Shown here: one piece after another, positions 40,601-47,784 of the stretch
Layout: each line of letters starts with the position of its first letter
Numbering within the stretch: position 1 is the stretch's first letter
Assembly: GCA_949825045.1 (NCBI GenBank)
Contig: OX463806.1
Span: 46,834,208 to 46,898,207, forward strand
From: Argyresthia goedartella
Lineage: Eukaryota > Arthropoda > Insecta > Lepidoptera > Argyresthiidae
Reading direction: 5' to 3'
DNA length: 64,000 nt
Position numbers and translations under genes: made by a program
The notes under the pieces: generated by a model
Databases searched by the model: none
Seen by the model: the letters and a program-made list of their open reading frames with translations, nothing else
Told to the model about the DNA's origin: nothing

Positions 40601-43492
40601 CAGTTTTGAAAACTTTTGTGCCACTCCTCTGTGGTGACCTCTGAAACGTGTTTTTCATACTCCTCGACAGCCTCTTCTGGTGATGAAAATCGTTGACCGC
40701 GTAATTGGTTCTTAATTTTTGGGAACAGAAAAAAGTCACAAGGTGCCAGGTCAGGACTGTATGCAGGATGACTCATGAGTTCTACATTTTTCGCCTTCAA
40801 AAAGTCGTTTGTCTGTCTGGCCGTGTGAGAACTAGCATTGTCGTGGTGCAGGATGATACGGCGTTTACGGTTATTTTTACGGAGTTCGTCAATAACTTCC
40901 GGCAAACAAATGGTCGTGTACCAGTCACTATTCACTGTACGACGATTCTCTAAAGCAACAGTAGCCACGTGTCCAGTTTTATTAAAAAAAGAAGCAATCA
41001 TCCGCTTAGATGCACTTTTCACGCGCGCCACTTTGGTTGGTTTCGGCTAATCTTGAAAGACCCATACGCTCGATTGCTGCTTTGTTTTGGGATCGTAGCA
41101 ATAAATCCATGTTTCGTCACCTGTTACTATGTCCCACACCAAATTTGACGCACCTTCGTTGAATCTGGTAAGCTTGGCACTGCACCAAGTGACGCGGTCC
41201 GTTTTTTGAGCCTCGGTCAAGTTGTGTGGGATCCACCGCGAGCACAGCTTTCTCACACCCAAATGTTTGTGTAGGATTAATTGTATTTGACTCATGCCTA
41301 TTTCTAAGGATGCGCGAATTTCATGGTAGGTCACATGCCTGTCTGTTTCAATCATACGGCGCACAGCATCGATGTTTTTGTTGGTCACAGCGGTGGACGG
41401 CCGACCATCGCGAGATTCGTCACTGAGATTGATACGACCACGCTTGAATTCTGCAAACCAGCTATAAACAGTTGTCTTGCATGGTGCTTCATTGCCAAAA
41501 GCTGTTTCAAGCCGAGCGATGCTCTGTTGAGCTGTCAAATTACACTTAAAATCGTAGAAAATCATACTACGAAAATTTGCCCGAGTTAAATCCATGTTGA
41601 TGCAGACACACAATTTTTTAAATGGCGCCACAAGGTAAAAACAAAAGGCAGTCAGATGAAACAAACTGCATTCTACAGCCAAAGAGTTCTATTTTCAAAT
41701 GTTGCAATAAATTTTTAAATATTGTTTATGTAAGTGGCCAGTTCCGGAAACTTACAGTGCGCCCTATGTATACGTCTTGCATATGGTGTTCGTAATTGTA
41801 AAGTAATATAAAAGCCGGCTGTTCCTGCTGGATAGAACAATGATATGTAAATGGCTCCGCGCGTTTATCAATATCGTTCAAATTGATTATATTTTTATTA
41901 CGCTGATGTACCACCATTTCGTTTTCAGGAATACTTTGGTCGGCATTAAGTGTGAGGACTGCACATACATCGTTACAGGAGGGTACATTAAATCTAGTGT
42001 AATCGGCCCGCTCTGGTATTCTAAATGAGAGTTTCACTTGTGGTGGCGGAATTCCTTGTGAAGCATGACGATTTAGTTCAACCTCTACCTCTCGCATCAT
42101 TGTGTACCCTTGAACATATCCGTTGTATACACGAATTATGCGCTCCAATAAGTCCATCAAAGTAGCACTTATTCCATGGTTAAGAGGACTCGCATTTCTC
42201 TGATAGTTGGTCGGTTATTCGTGACGCTTATTTCGGCTCTTGATTTCATACTTTTCTTAAATGTATTTTTTTAGCACATGGCTCGGTCTATGGCCTCGCC
42301 TCTATTAGACGTGGTGTGTTTTCATTTGGATTGGCTCGGCCTACGGCTACATGTGGGACTGATTTTCGGGCATGGCTCGGCCTACGGGCTCGCATTTCAC
42401 CAGCAACAATGGTGGGGTATGCGTGATGCTTGACTCGGCTCTTGCTGTCATATTATACTTAGATACAGAAAGTTTTTTATCATGGCTCGGCCTACGGCCT
42501 CGCATCTCTGTTGGATGTAGTTTATTTTCATCTATCTTGGATCGGCCTTCGGCCTCGCATTTTTATAACAAATGGTGAGGTATTTGTTTCGCCTGACTCA
42601 GCACTTGTTGTCGTACTATTTTTAGATACTGTAAGTTTTATTTAACAAGACTCGGCCTGCGGCCACGCATCTCTGTTACATGTGGTATATTTTCGTTTAA
42701 CTTGTTTTTCTAAAAATGCTGAGATATTCGGAACGCCTGACTCCGCTCTTGTTGTCATACTATTCTTAGATGTAGTAAATTTATTTAAGCACATTGCACG
42801 GCCTACGGCCTCGCACCTTTGTTGGATGTGATGTATTTTCGTTTGGTTTGGCTCAACCTACGGCTCTTGGTTTTAGGCGTTTCTTAATTTTAGTAAGTAT
42901 TTTAGCACATAGCTCATGTAATACTAAGTAAAAAGCGGATGTGGTTCAGTTTTGTCCACTAGTTGATGATGTAAGAAAGTACTTGGCAGTTAGGTAAAAG
43001 AGATTCCTAAATTTTAACAGTAATAAATAAAGATATTTTGAATATTGATGTCAAGGAATTTAACGTTTTAGGTGTAAATCATATATTTTTTATTGATTTT
43101 TCATATAAACTCGATATTTTCAAACACTAGAGAAGTAATAGTTATCTCTAACAATGGCTGCCTGCATGTCACATACTCGAACGTTACGATTAGTTAATCG
43201 AGGTTACGATTCCAGCAGCCGAGCATTCGACCGGTCTGATTCTTGGCACCACAGCCGCGCCGCCGCGCCCGCCGCGCCGCCGGACGGCCGCCCCTTCTCG
43301 TACCTGGAGGACCCGCGCGCCCGCAGCCCCGCGCCACCTTCCCCCGCCCCGCCCACCCTGCCGCCGCCGTCGCCCGCCGCGCTGCCGCCTTGGCGCCGCG
43401 AGCAGCCACCCTGGGAGACCGCGCCGCCGCTGCCCGCTCCAGACTACAGCCCGCTGGGGGGAAGACGCCTCAAGTCTGCGCTCAAACACTAA
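28621..43492 (+). CDS. Gene 2: paralogue of gene 1, four-helix membrane protein
   Basis: Nine exons give a complete frame of 361 residues plus stop: 28621-28680, 29779-29908, 32346-32468, 32799-32935, 33404-33577, 34337-34377, 34459-34521, 34591-34671 and 43216-43492. Helices lie near residues 12-37, 82-104, 117-136 and 160-192. A Cys-bearing DPAC motif (Cys67) opens exon 3 as NPTC does in gene 1. The tail is shorter than in gene 1 and strongly proline-rich (PAPPSPAPPTLPPPSPAALP), ending in PLPAPDYSPLGG and a basic end. The last intron is 8.5 kb and holds a Helitron, a mariner copy and MITEs. Function is not known; topology with a proline-rich tail suggests binding of SH3- or WW-type partners, which is inference. 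Confidence 0.85.
28681..29778. other. Gene 2 intron 1
   Basis: Contains the SINE at 29.5 kb. Otherwise no gene or clear repeat. Confidence 0.5.
29475..29735 (+). mobile_element. tRNA-derived SINE in gene 2 intron 1
   Basis: A tRNA-like head with box B GAGGGTTCGAATCACGGCT is followed by a body with TGGTTCTGGTGCCCACGACA and CTAGCCTAGTGCCAGCGGC. Head and body differ from the other SINEs here, so it is a separate family. Confidence 0.5.
29779..29908 (+). CDS. Gene 2 exon 2
   Basis: Acceptor TGTTGTAG and donor CCAAG|GTGAAC. It encodes FQSVVMTIVSSVFLAQYHSC and ends RLIRLHYFQ, aligning with AVAQYLC...RILYFH in gene 1. The phase is 0 in and 1 out. Confidence 0.85.
30721..31612 (+). repeat. Dispersed repeat family Y, interrupted copy
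   Basis: Starts AAACCGGTCAAGTACGAGTAG like the copy at 9.4 kb. It contains GAAACATTGAAAAAGAGTTT at 31103 and ends with GTACTCAAGTTAACAAAACTC and CATTGAAACCGGAAAT near 31505-31550. Relative to the 9.4-kb copy it has additional internal sequence and is split by the insert at 31143-31484. Confidence 0.65.
31143..31484 (+). mobile_element. Family X element inserted in family Y
   Basis: About 340 bases absent from the 9.4-kb copy of family Y and flanked by GTATGTATG on both sides (31134-31142, 31485-31493). The insert holds the family X core (TTGTTGTTCTTACATG, CGCTTCGCTCACCCCC). Its ends are related as a loose inverted repeat (GGATAAATG near both ends in opposite orientation). This gives likely outer limits for family X. 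The flanking repeat is low-complexity, so the duplication may be fortuitous. Confidence 0.5.
31715..31810 (-). mobile_element. tRNA-like SINE head, minus strand
   Basis: In reverse it reads CCCCTGTGGCGCTGTGGTTG, then GGTCTCGGGTTTGATCCCCG, giving box A-like and box B-like motifs at tRNA spacing. No full cloverleaf was found. Confidence 0.45.
31975..32068 (-). repeat. Dispersed repeat with GACGGAC and GGGTCCC motifs
   Basis: Same order as at 5.2 kb: GACTGACGGACAGAAGG, GACAGACGGACAGCGG, TAATAGGGTCCCATT, GGCACCCTTCGG. Confidence 0.55.
32083..32191. repeat. Dispersed palindromic repeat, copy 2
   Basis: TTACCAAAAAATATATTAAAC at the left and GTTTATTTTTTTTGTAGTAA at the right, with ACGTCAAATCCCA inside and AAGGCCCTG just outside, as in the copy at 25.9 kb. 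Confidence 0.55.
32346..32468 (+). CDS. Gene 2 exon 3
   Basis: Acceptor TACCCCGCAG and donor ATGT|GTCAGT. It encodes the loop starting DPACGG and helix 2 (IWLIISLSFSLLWLVASVAL). The phase is 1 in and 1 out. It is 16 codons shorter than exon 3 of gene 1. Confidence 0.85.
32799..32935 (+). CDS. Gene 2 exon 4
   Basis: Acceptor GTGATATAG and donor CTGCTG|GTAATT. It encodes CADDVAADYFPLVGYSWAAA and helix 3 (TCAVLVIDLALAVFFGIDVA). The phase is 1 in and 0 out. Confidence 0.85.
33170..33335 (+). mobile_element. Possible LINE 3' end with AAG-rich tail
   Basis: Less AT-rich than the intron around it and ends in AAGAAGAAGAAGG. The composition and tail suggest the 3' end of an RTE-type LINE. No RT motif is left, so this is weak. 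Confidence 0.25.
33404..33577 (+). CDS. Gene 2 exon 5
   Basis: Acceptor CTGTTCCAG and donor TCCGAG|GTGCGT. It encodes residues 151-208 with helix 4 (LLRLGALLLLALSVKGFVLF). It ends at residue 208, phase 0, as in gene 1. Confidence 0.88.
33578..34336. other. Gene 2 intron 5
   Basis: Contains a SINE-like tRNA head at about 34.2 kb. Nothing else recognised. Confidence 0.45.
34170..34270 (+). mobile_element. tRNA-like SINE head
   Basis: GAGTGGTTGGGGCTC (box A-like) and TTCTGGGTTCGAATCCCAGA (T arm with box B, a perfect 5-bp stem) at 34186-34256. The anticodon arm does not fold convincingly and no acceptor stem closes it, so a SINE or tRNA pseudogene is more likely than a tRNA gene. Confidence 0.5.
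34337..34377 (+). CDS. Gene 2 exon 6
   Basis: Acceptor TGTTTTCAG and donor GATGG|GTGAGT. The short exon encodes HSVHTQGPLNAFDG. The phase is 0 in and 2 out. Confidence 0.8.
34459..34521 (+). CDS. Gene 2 exon 7
   Basis: Acceptor CATTTGCAG and donor AGAAG|GTACTC. It encodes PKRHSFTWQQQNPYDSTLER. The phase is 2 in and 2 out. Confidence 0.8.
34591..34671 (+). CDS. Gene 2 exon 8
   Basis: Acceptor TTGTCCCCAG and donor CTCAAG|GTAACA. It encodes TNFNRGYADTENMSTSWREQ and PHNDYSR. The phase is 2 in and 2 out. The joined frame with exon 9 reads NDYSSRAFDRSDSW. Confidence 0.8.
34806..35222. mobile_element. TTAA-flanked MITE
   Basis: TTAAGGGGATATCTCG at the left and CGATATATCCCCTTAA at the right form a terminal inverted repeat with TTAA at both ends. 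It is 417 bases long with no coding potential. TTAA target sites are typical of piggyBac-type elements and some other families. Confidence 0.6.
35223..36095. other. Gene 2 intron 8, proximal part
   Basis: AT-rich; a short GC-rich patch at 35281-35345 has no open frame of interest. No gene or repeat recognised. Confidence 0.45.
36096..36221. mobile_element. Compact foldback MITE (~125 bp)
   Basis: Nearly the whole element is one inverted repeat: TACCGTAAAAGGGGGCTTAT at the left pairs with the region ending CCCCCTTTTATCGGTA. The arms continue through GGGGCTAATT and AGAACT to a loop near AAATGCAG. It would form a long hairpin of about 55 base pairs. Confidence 0.75.
36460..36721 (+). mobile_element. 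LINE-like 3' end with TTC-rich tail, abutting the Helitron
   Basis: AT-rich segment ending in GAATAAATTGATA and a TTCTTTC-type tail. The Helitron helicase frame breaks exactly at the end of this tail, so the insertion probably cut the end of the Helitron. Confidence 0.4.
36722..37600 (-). pseudogene. Helitron helicase, C-terminal half
   Basis: Minus-strand frames give MDKAPIPKYGWNNMNQILRS (a degraded motif II, normally DEAPM), then a segment like RDILAPLNKDVNRIN, and at the end GLCNETRLIVT, RYQFPIRTAFTMTVHKSQGQ, matching the last conserved helicase motifs of Helitrons. The P-loop part is lost or unrecognisable, and several frames are needed. Confidence 0.75.
37680..38165 (+). mobile_element. 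LINE-like 3' fragment inside the Helitron
   Basis: A stretch not fitting the Helitron protein, ending with CTAGTAAATTTATTTGTATTTGTATTTC, a tail of TATTTG units. It separates the Rep and helicase halves and is plus-oriented. Confidence 0.45.
38247..40400 (-). pseudogene. Helitron Rep domain region
   Basis: Minus-strand fragments in order: YIRVERDCIQWIKHNQSKLL with GKKVILPSSFPGS (40316-40134); a segment with TAAYVYTLIFQKRGLPHLLL (40044 down), where the usual GLPHxH has become GLPHLL so the HUH nuclease motif is damaged; VASYNAYLLEKYNCHINFEY and VGSILAVKYLYKHI (to 39171); and RGSTLDAYFQHN, ELYHLRLLLCHVK, SFEDMRSVNDV (38952-38617). A tandem repeat has grown inside the Cys-containing part. It is non-functional. 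Confidence 0.8.
39455..39725 (-). repeat. Tandem expansion inside the Helitron Rep sequence
   Basis: The anchor TTGTTGACC occurs at 39475, 39532, 39579, 39636 and 39683, so spacings alternate 57, 47, 57, 47. The repeat is therefore a 104-base double unit made of two versions that differ by a 10-base block (CACTTTGTTCG region). Translated on the minus strand each unit gives VDPNAICMVNKN, the Rep segment that normally occurs once. Because 47 is not a multiple of three, the expansion destroys the frame. Confidence 0.85.
40478..41768 (-). mobile_element. Mariner transposon, complete with TIRs and TA duplication
   Basis: Left end CGTGGGGCGCACTGTAAGTT and right end (reverse complement) CATAGGGCGCACTGTAAGTT are matching terminal inverted repeats of about 27 bases. 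TA flanks both sides (40476-40477 and 41769-41770). Length is 1291 bases, normal for mariner. The transposase is on the minus strand. The element sits within the Helitron coding sequence, so it arrived later. Confidence 0.92.
40543..41595 (-). pseudogene. Mariner transposase with one in-frame stop
   Basis: Cut-and-paste transposase. The start MDLTRANFRSMIFYDFKCN lies at 41595; the frame runs 350 codons to 40543, the usual mariner length. A helix-turn-helix N-terminal part has PCKTTVYSWFAEFKRG and DGRPSTAVT. The catalytic triad is intact: D in VTGDETWIYCYD, D in ILHHDNASSH and D in YSPDLAPCDFFLF, with 34 residues between the second and third (D,D34D). The only clear lesion is a TAG at 41047-41049, after WVFQD and in frame with PKPTKVARVKSASK, where related proteins usually have Glu. 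Otherwise it looks recent. Confidence 0.92.
41771..42160 (-). pseudogene. Helitron N-terminal region
   Basis: Minus strand from 42160: EVEVELNRHASQGIPPPQVK, FNVPSCNDVCAVLTLN, EPFTYHCSIQQEQPAFILLY and HMQDVYIGRT. This matches the region upstream of the Rep domain in animal Helitron proteins. The frame is cut at 41770 by the mariner insertion and resumes beyond it. Confidence 0.75.
42225..42915. repeat. Tandem array of palindrome-bearing units
   Basis: Four to five imperfect units of roughly 95-165 bases. Each contains a GGCCTACGGCC-type palindrome (42284, 42337, 42378, 42488, 42543, 42653, 42799), followed by CTCGCATCTCTGTTGGATGT and TTTTCGTTTG, and a block GACTCGGCTCTTGTTGTCATACTATT at 42430, 42597 and 42743. 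It lies at the 5' side of the Helitron and may be a part of it. Confidence 0.75.
42916..43215. other. End of gene 2 intron 8
   Basis: AT-rich intron end before the last exon. An ATG at 43154 opens a frame into exon 9 but is intronic. Confidence 0.5.
43216..43492 (+). CDS. Gene 2 exon 9 (last)
   Basis: Acceptor TTACGATTCCAG in phase 2. It encodes SSRAFDRSDSWHHSRAAAP, then a dense proline-rich stretch (PPTLPPPSPAALPPW), then PPLPAPDYSPLGGRRLKSAL and KH before TAA at 43490-43492. The exon is about 75% GC, in sharp contrast to the intron. The opposite strand and other frames look open only because of this composition. Confidence 0.88.
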
Positions 43493-43716
43493 CTGAAGAG
43501 CGGTTACTGAAAGAGAACTTCAGGGAAGATGCAGACACTTAGTGCATTGATGAGAATTGAAGTGAATAGTTTACAAAGTTGCTTTCTCACTCGAGTGGGA
43601 AATTTTAATTAAATGGGTGTAGCACATTGTTGTAGAGGCTAGAAAGTAAGCAAAAGATTGACCAGTGAGTTTGAGAGACGAGTCCATCTATTGCACTTTT
43701 GGCAGAGACATTTGGA

Positions 43717-43722
43717 AATAAA
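43717..43722 (+). terminator. Polyadenylation signal of gene 2
   Basis: AATAAA, 225 bases after the stop codon, followed by further AATAAA-like repeats up to 43740. This is the first good signal after the coding end. Confidence 0.55.
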
Positions 43723-43740
43723 ATTATAAATAAATAAATA

Positions 43741-44041
43741 AGAATCATTTATTTATCAAAAAGTGTTTACATCAAATGTTTGTTTCTGTTACCAAAACTA
43801 GGCTAGGACCCGTATAATAGGCAACATTTAATTTTATTACAATTATACAGAAAATTTATTTTTAGGTAGGTAAGTTAGGTATTGAACTTTCGCAATAGCA
43901 CCTAACCCAAAAGCTCATTGCAGACTGCGCTGGTGTAATTGATGGCTATAATATATCTGTGAAACTTGTAAAATTCTATTAAATTCCTCCTAAAATATGG
44001 GAAATATTAAATTGCACATCAAAAAATTCTGATTTGCGCAG
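43741..44041. other. Downstream of gene 2, nothing seen
   Basis: AT-rich sequence with no recognisable gene or repeat. Confidence 0.45.
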
Positions 44042-44190
44042 CAAATATCGGGGAAAAATGCTGTGGTAGCTTAGGTGAAGGGTAAGGGGGTGAGCGAAGT
44101 GAAGCCCCCTTTATCCTTCGTGTTAGGTTGAACATGTAAGAACAACAAAAATACTTAAAACATAAACTTAAGTACACATAAAATATTTTA
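44042..44190 (-). repeat. Dispersed repeat family X, minus copy
   Basis: Reverse complement of the 26.55-kb copy: GTGGTAGCTTAGGTGAAGGG, GGGGGTGAGCGAAGTGAAGC, CATGTAAGAACAACAAAAAT, ACTTAAAACATAAACTTAAG. Confidence 0.65.
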
Positions 44191-44237
44191 TCTACACACG
44201 TATCATAAACCCTCTTTACTGCGTACAAAAACCGCAC

Positions 44238-44650
44238 GTTATAATGTTAAACTACTTGGTAAAAACTCATTTCTTATCTGAAAAATTATTATTATTCATA
44301 TTGTGTAATTTTTCTACATATTATGACATTCAAATTTCGAACGCTGACGCCCGCCTGCGTGCCGCCCCTAGTTTGTCTGTGAAGTTGGTACTGACATTCA
44401 AATTTCAAACGCCGACGCCCGCCCCTAGTTTGTCTGTGAAGTTGGTACTACAGAACAAGCTAAACAACTGCAGAGCCACAATGCCGGTCAAACATACGGT
44501 TCCTCAACACATCAAAGAGAGCTTATGATATGTGTGTAGATAAACTAGTGTATGGAACTGTACATAATTAAATTAGGCATTAAAACTCTCGAGTATTAAT
44601 GCCCTCCATTATGTATCAGTCACATGAACTACTATAAAACATAAAAAGTG
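44238..44650 (+). repeat. Dispersed repeat family Z with internal duplication
   Basis: Plus-strand version of the repeat at 19.79-20.19 kb, from CTTGGTAAAAACTCATTTCT to TTAATGCCCTCCATTATGTA. Here the block GACATTCAAATTTC..GTTGGTACT (68 bases) is present twice in tandem at 44325-44392 and 44393-44451, once in the other copy. Confidence 0.7.
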
Positions 44651-44898
44651 TTTTCGTTGATCCTTTTTTGGTGTACAAACCAGATTGATGTGCGATTAAA
44701 TACTAGCCCTAAATATATGGCATTCTGACCATATTCATGTTAATTTTATTTTAGCAGTGTCGAGCTTTGAGTAAAAATGTATAAATACTAGAGACGTTAG
44801 CTCGAACAAAATATGTGCCCGGCCTCTTGAAGAGAGCGGGTGTGTCAGTTGTCATAGATAAAAATCTTTGCACTCAGATGCGACATGCCGAAGACGTA

Positions 44899-44976
44899 CA
44901 GTCGCCTTTGCCCAAAAGTATACCTATCGAGTGAATCCTGCCTATACTGGTTGCATACTTTTAAGCGCAGGCGACC
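44899..44976. repeat. Short hairpin element
   Basis: CAGTCGCCTTTGCCCAAAAGTATAC and GCATACTTTTAAGCGCAGGCGACC are imperfect inverted arms with a 28-base loop. It may be a very small MITE. Confidence 0.5.
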
Positions 44977-45259
44977 TAAAATGTGTATTTGGGAATAAAA
45001 TAAAAGAGAATATGCACATATCCAATATTTTAATAGGGATTTTTTTTTCATTGGTTGTGATGTTGTTATCGATATTTGTCGGGCACGAATAGCGCGCATA
45101 CAGTACCGACAAGCGCGACACAGTCACTGTCGCCTCGCATTAATCCACAAACAGTCAGAAGCTGTTCGGTATTACGTCTGACCTCTAGTGAGTTGTATCC
45201 GAGCATACCGAGGATGGATAAAGGTAAGGGTAGTAGCCAATTTTCCTCTTATATAGGTA

Positions 45260-46574
45260 TCATAGGAAAGCTTTGTGTACCTTCTCGAGCATAAGGACGT
45301 ATGAGCTTTCGTGCGGATTCCATACAACTGAGCTAGATTCAAGTTTGGTTCTCACTAAGGCCGTGTAAAGAAGCTGGACCACACCCAGGTTCTGGAATCC
45401 CTTACTATTCCGAATTACAAACCTCAATATTTTAAAGCATTCCTTAGCCAAAGTGCTCATGTGCTCGTGGAATGTAAGTTTAGGATCGAACGTAACACCG
45501 AGGTCCTTAATTGAATACACTCTAGTCATAGACTCCGTACCGAGCGTATACGTTGCACTGAAAGGCTGAGAAGAGCGCGTGAAAGACATTAAATAACACT
45601 TAGCAGTATTGAATAGGAGTTTGTTGTTCACACTCCACCTATAGACCGCATCAAGATCTTCTTGCAGCAAACTACAATCATCCTCTGAACTTACGGGAAG
45701 TATCAATTTCAGATCGTCCGCATACAGATGGCAATTGGCGTGTTTGAGGTCTAATTCCAGGTCATTTATCATAATGATAAATAACAATGGACCAAGAATA
45801 GACCCTTCACTAACGCCCGACCGTGTATGGTACGGACGGGACTCGAAACAGCCGTGTCGCACATATTGCTGGCGGTCCATCAGGTAGTCAGCGAAGAAAA
45901 CTAACAGCCTTGGGGCAAATCCAATGGCACATAACTTCTTTATAAGGACGTCATTATCGACGCTGTCGAACGCTTTACGGAAGTCCATATAGGCGACGTC
46001 CACCTGACATCCCTGATCCATGCACTCCGACACAATCTCAACTAAAGTCAGTAAGTTTGTGTTTACCGAGCGGCAGCTCCTGAATCCGTGTTGCGAGTCG
46101 CTCAGATAAGGCGCAATCTGCGAACTGATTTTGTCTTTTATGATCGACTCGAACAATAGCTATGGGTCGATATTGATCAACGGAGGCACTTTCACTAGTC
46201 TTGGGGATAGGACTGACTCGAGAAAGCTTCCAGCTGGTCGGATATTTACCTTGATCGAGAGCGAGATTGAATACCCTTCCTAAGGGTAATATCAGTTGAT
46301 CGCTATAGGCCTTCAAATAGTAAGGAGGGACGTTGTCCGGTCCAATTGCACTCCTTGGCCTTAGCTGCTTCAGCCCTTCCTCTATATCCCTACGGGAGAT
46401 GTGCGTTATCTGCACGTAGTTGGCAGAGCACGATTCATCGGAGTTGTTTACCAGTGCCGGATCGTGCGCTGGCTCATCAGGGAGGAAAACATGCGGCTGC
46501 TGCTTCTTCACCAGGGCATTCCTGTCCCTGATGCGTGACCCGGGGTCCGAAACCAACCTTCGATTGTAGGCCAC
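45260..46574 (-). pseudogene. LINE reverse transcriptase domain
   Basis: RNA-directed DNA polymerase. Two overlapping frames (46574-46038 and 46156-45260) carry the finger motifs, then AFDSVDNDVLI (motif A), GSILGPLLFIIMINDL (motif B) and LYADDLKLILPV (catalytic YADD). The shift between frames lies near 46180, after DQYRPIAI. Confidence 0.82.
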
Positions 46575-47124
46575 TCACATGTTTCCAAAAAGTTATGTCC
46601 TATGTTGCTTTCTATACTACTGATGTGATTGGCGTAGGTAGTATCTATGCGACACTTGAGACAAGCTCTCAGCTCGCTGAGACGTAGTCAGCCGGCCTCT
46701 TCCACGTCTTCCATTTTCGATGGAGCTTGGCTTTCGTGGCCAGGTCCTTTAAGATATCGCCAGTGAACCACACCGGATATCTCCTAGTTGCTTGTGTTGG
46801 TTTGATTTTCTTTGGAAAGGAATTGTTGAAGACATCGTAGAACCGACCGACTGCCGTCGGTTGGTTCTACGATCTAATAGCTCCGAGAACATGGTCCCAC
46901 GATACGCTGCACATGAGTTCATATAGGACTGCGTGATTGCCCTTCATTACAAAGTTCCAATCATTGCGAGCACCAATGTTGCTGGGATCCAAGCGGCCGG
47001 ATCGCTGGCCAGCTCTCTGCGCATACAACACGGGCACAATGACGTCGAGAGGCGGGTGGTAGACGTCAGTACGTGGCACCAGGCTTCCTGACACGGAAGC
47101 GCGCATAGTTACGTCACGCACACT

Positions 47125-47772
47125 CTACGGCATCAACACCACGTCAAGTACGCCACCATGTGCATTCGTCACCTCATTCGTCTCATACAGACCACAAACA
47201 CTTAGGAAATAGCAATAGTAATCGGTTACCGAAACAGACGCATTATTCATATTTAGATCACCCATGATGATGACTGAGGCTCCGGTCAATTTGGCCATGT
47301 TTTCCTCAGTTTTCGTGAACCAGCCAAGATATTGTGCGTCCTTTTCAGCTTGTGTGATTGCCTTCCTGTTTCTCCGCATGCTGGAGTCTATATATACCAC
47401 GTGCGTGACTGTGTGCTGGACACCATCTCGTGAGAAGGATGCCCACAGATCCTCACCTTGCTCGGTCTCGAGGTCGCGGCGTCCGCGAAGTGCGATGTCA
47501 GGGCGGGCGGCGAGCAGTACTCCTCCGCACGCAGTGGCGCGGTCACGGCGTAGCACGCTCCAGCCCCCCTCCGTCACCTCGGCATCTCCGACTGATGAGT
47601 CCAGGTATGTCTCTGTGGCAGCTACCAGATGGTGATCCAGCACCAGCAGGTTTTGACGCCAGTAATTGAGTCTGGTTTTAATATCTCGAACATTCTGGTA
47701 TACAATTTCCAAACCCTTATTGACGCTTGGAGCGCGAGGAATCAATAATTCATTGGTTGGTTGTTCTATCAC
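47125..47772 (-). pseudogene. LINE endonuclease domain
   Basis: Apurinic-type endonuclease that would nick target DNA for the LINE above. The frame has QNVRDIKTRL (N-terminal Asn motif), ATETYLD (catalytic Glu), and VIIMGDLNMNN (GDxN). It continues after a break into an 84-residue frame at 46867-47121, where NDWNF and later motifs lie. Confidence 0.78.
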
Positions 47773-47784
47773 TACTATGAAATT

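Larger units (their letters stand above)
36722..42180 (-). mobile_element. Decayed Helitron in gene 2 intron 8
   Basis: Read on the minus strand from 42160 to 36722, fragments follow the order of a Helitron Rep/helicase protein: an N-terminal domain, a Rep domain, then a helicase ending in RTAFTMTVHKSQGQTF. Three later insertions break it: mariner at 40478-41768, a LINE tail at about 37680-38165 and a retroelement tail at the 3' limit. The frame is broken in many places. The true ends (5' TC, 3' CTRR with hairpin) could not be located. A tandem array adjoins the 5' side. Confidence 0.82.
45260..47772 (-). mobile_element. CR1/Jockey-group LINE, endonuclease to RT, minus strand
   Basis: A nearly continuous pol protein read from 47772 to 45260. 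Endonuclease: EIVYQNVRDIKTRLNYWRQN, VAATETYLDSS, VIIMGDLNMNN and SNIGARNDWNFV, with breaks near 47123. Linker: 46860-46580. RT (46574-45260): LRPRSAIGPDNVPPYYLKAY, then QHGFRSCRSVNTNLLTLVE, YMDFRKAFDSVD, GVSEGSILGPLLF, LYADDLKL and YSIKDLGVTFDPKL. In motif B the usual GVPQGS is GVSEGS. The protein stops at LEKVHKAFL, where the C-terminal part and 3' UTR are missing, so the 3' side was lost by deletion rather than by normal 5' truncation. Confidence 0.82.

Noticed and set aside
43190..43542. Minus-strand and alternative plus-strand frames rich in Arg, Gly and Ala over gene 2 exon 9
   Set aside because: Low-complexity translations of a GC-rich exon; the annotated frame alone joins exon 8 in phase and ends at a stop near a polyadenylation signal.
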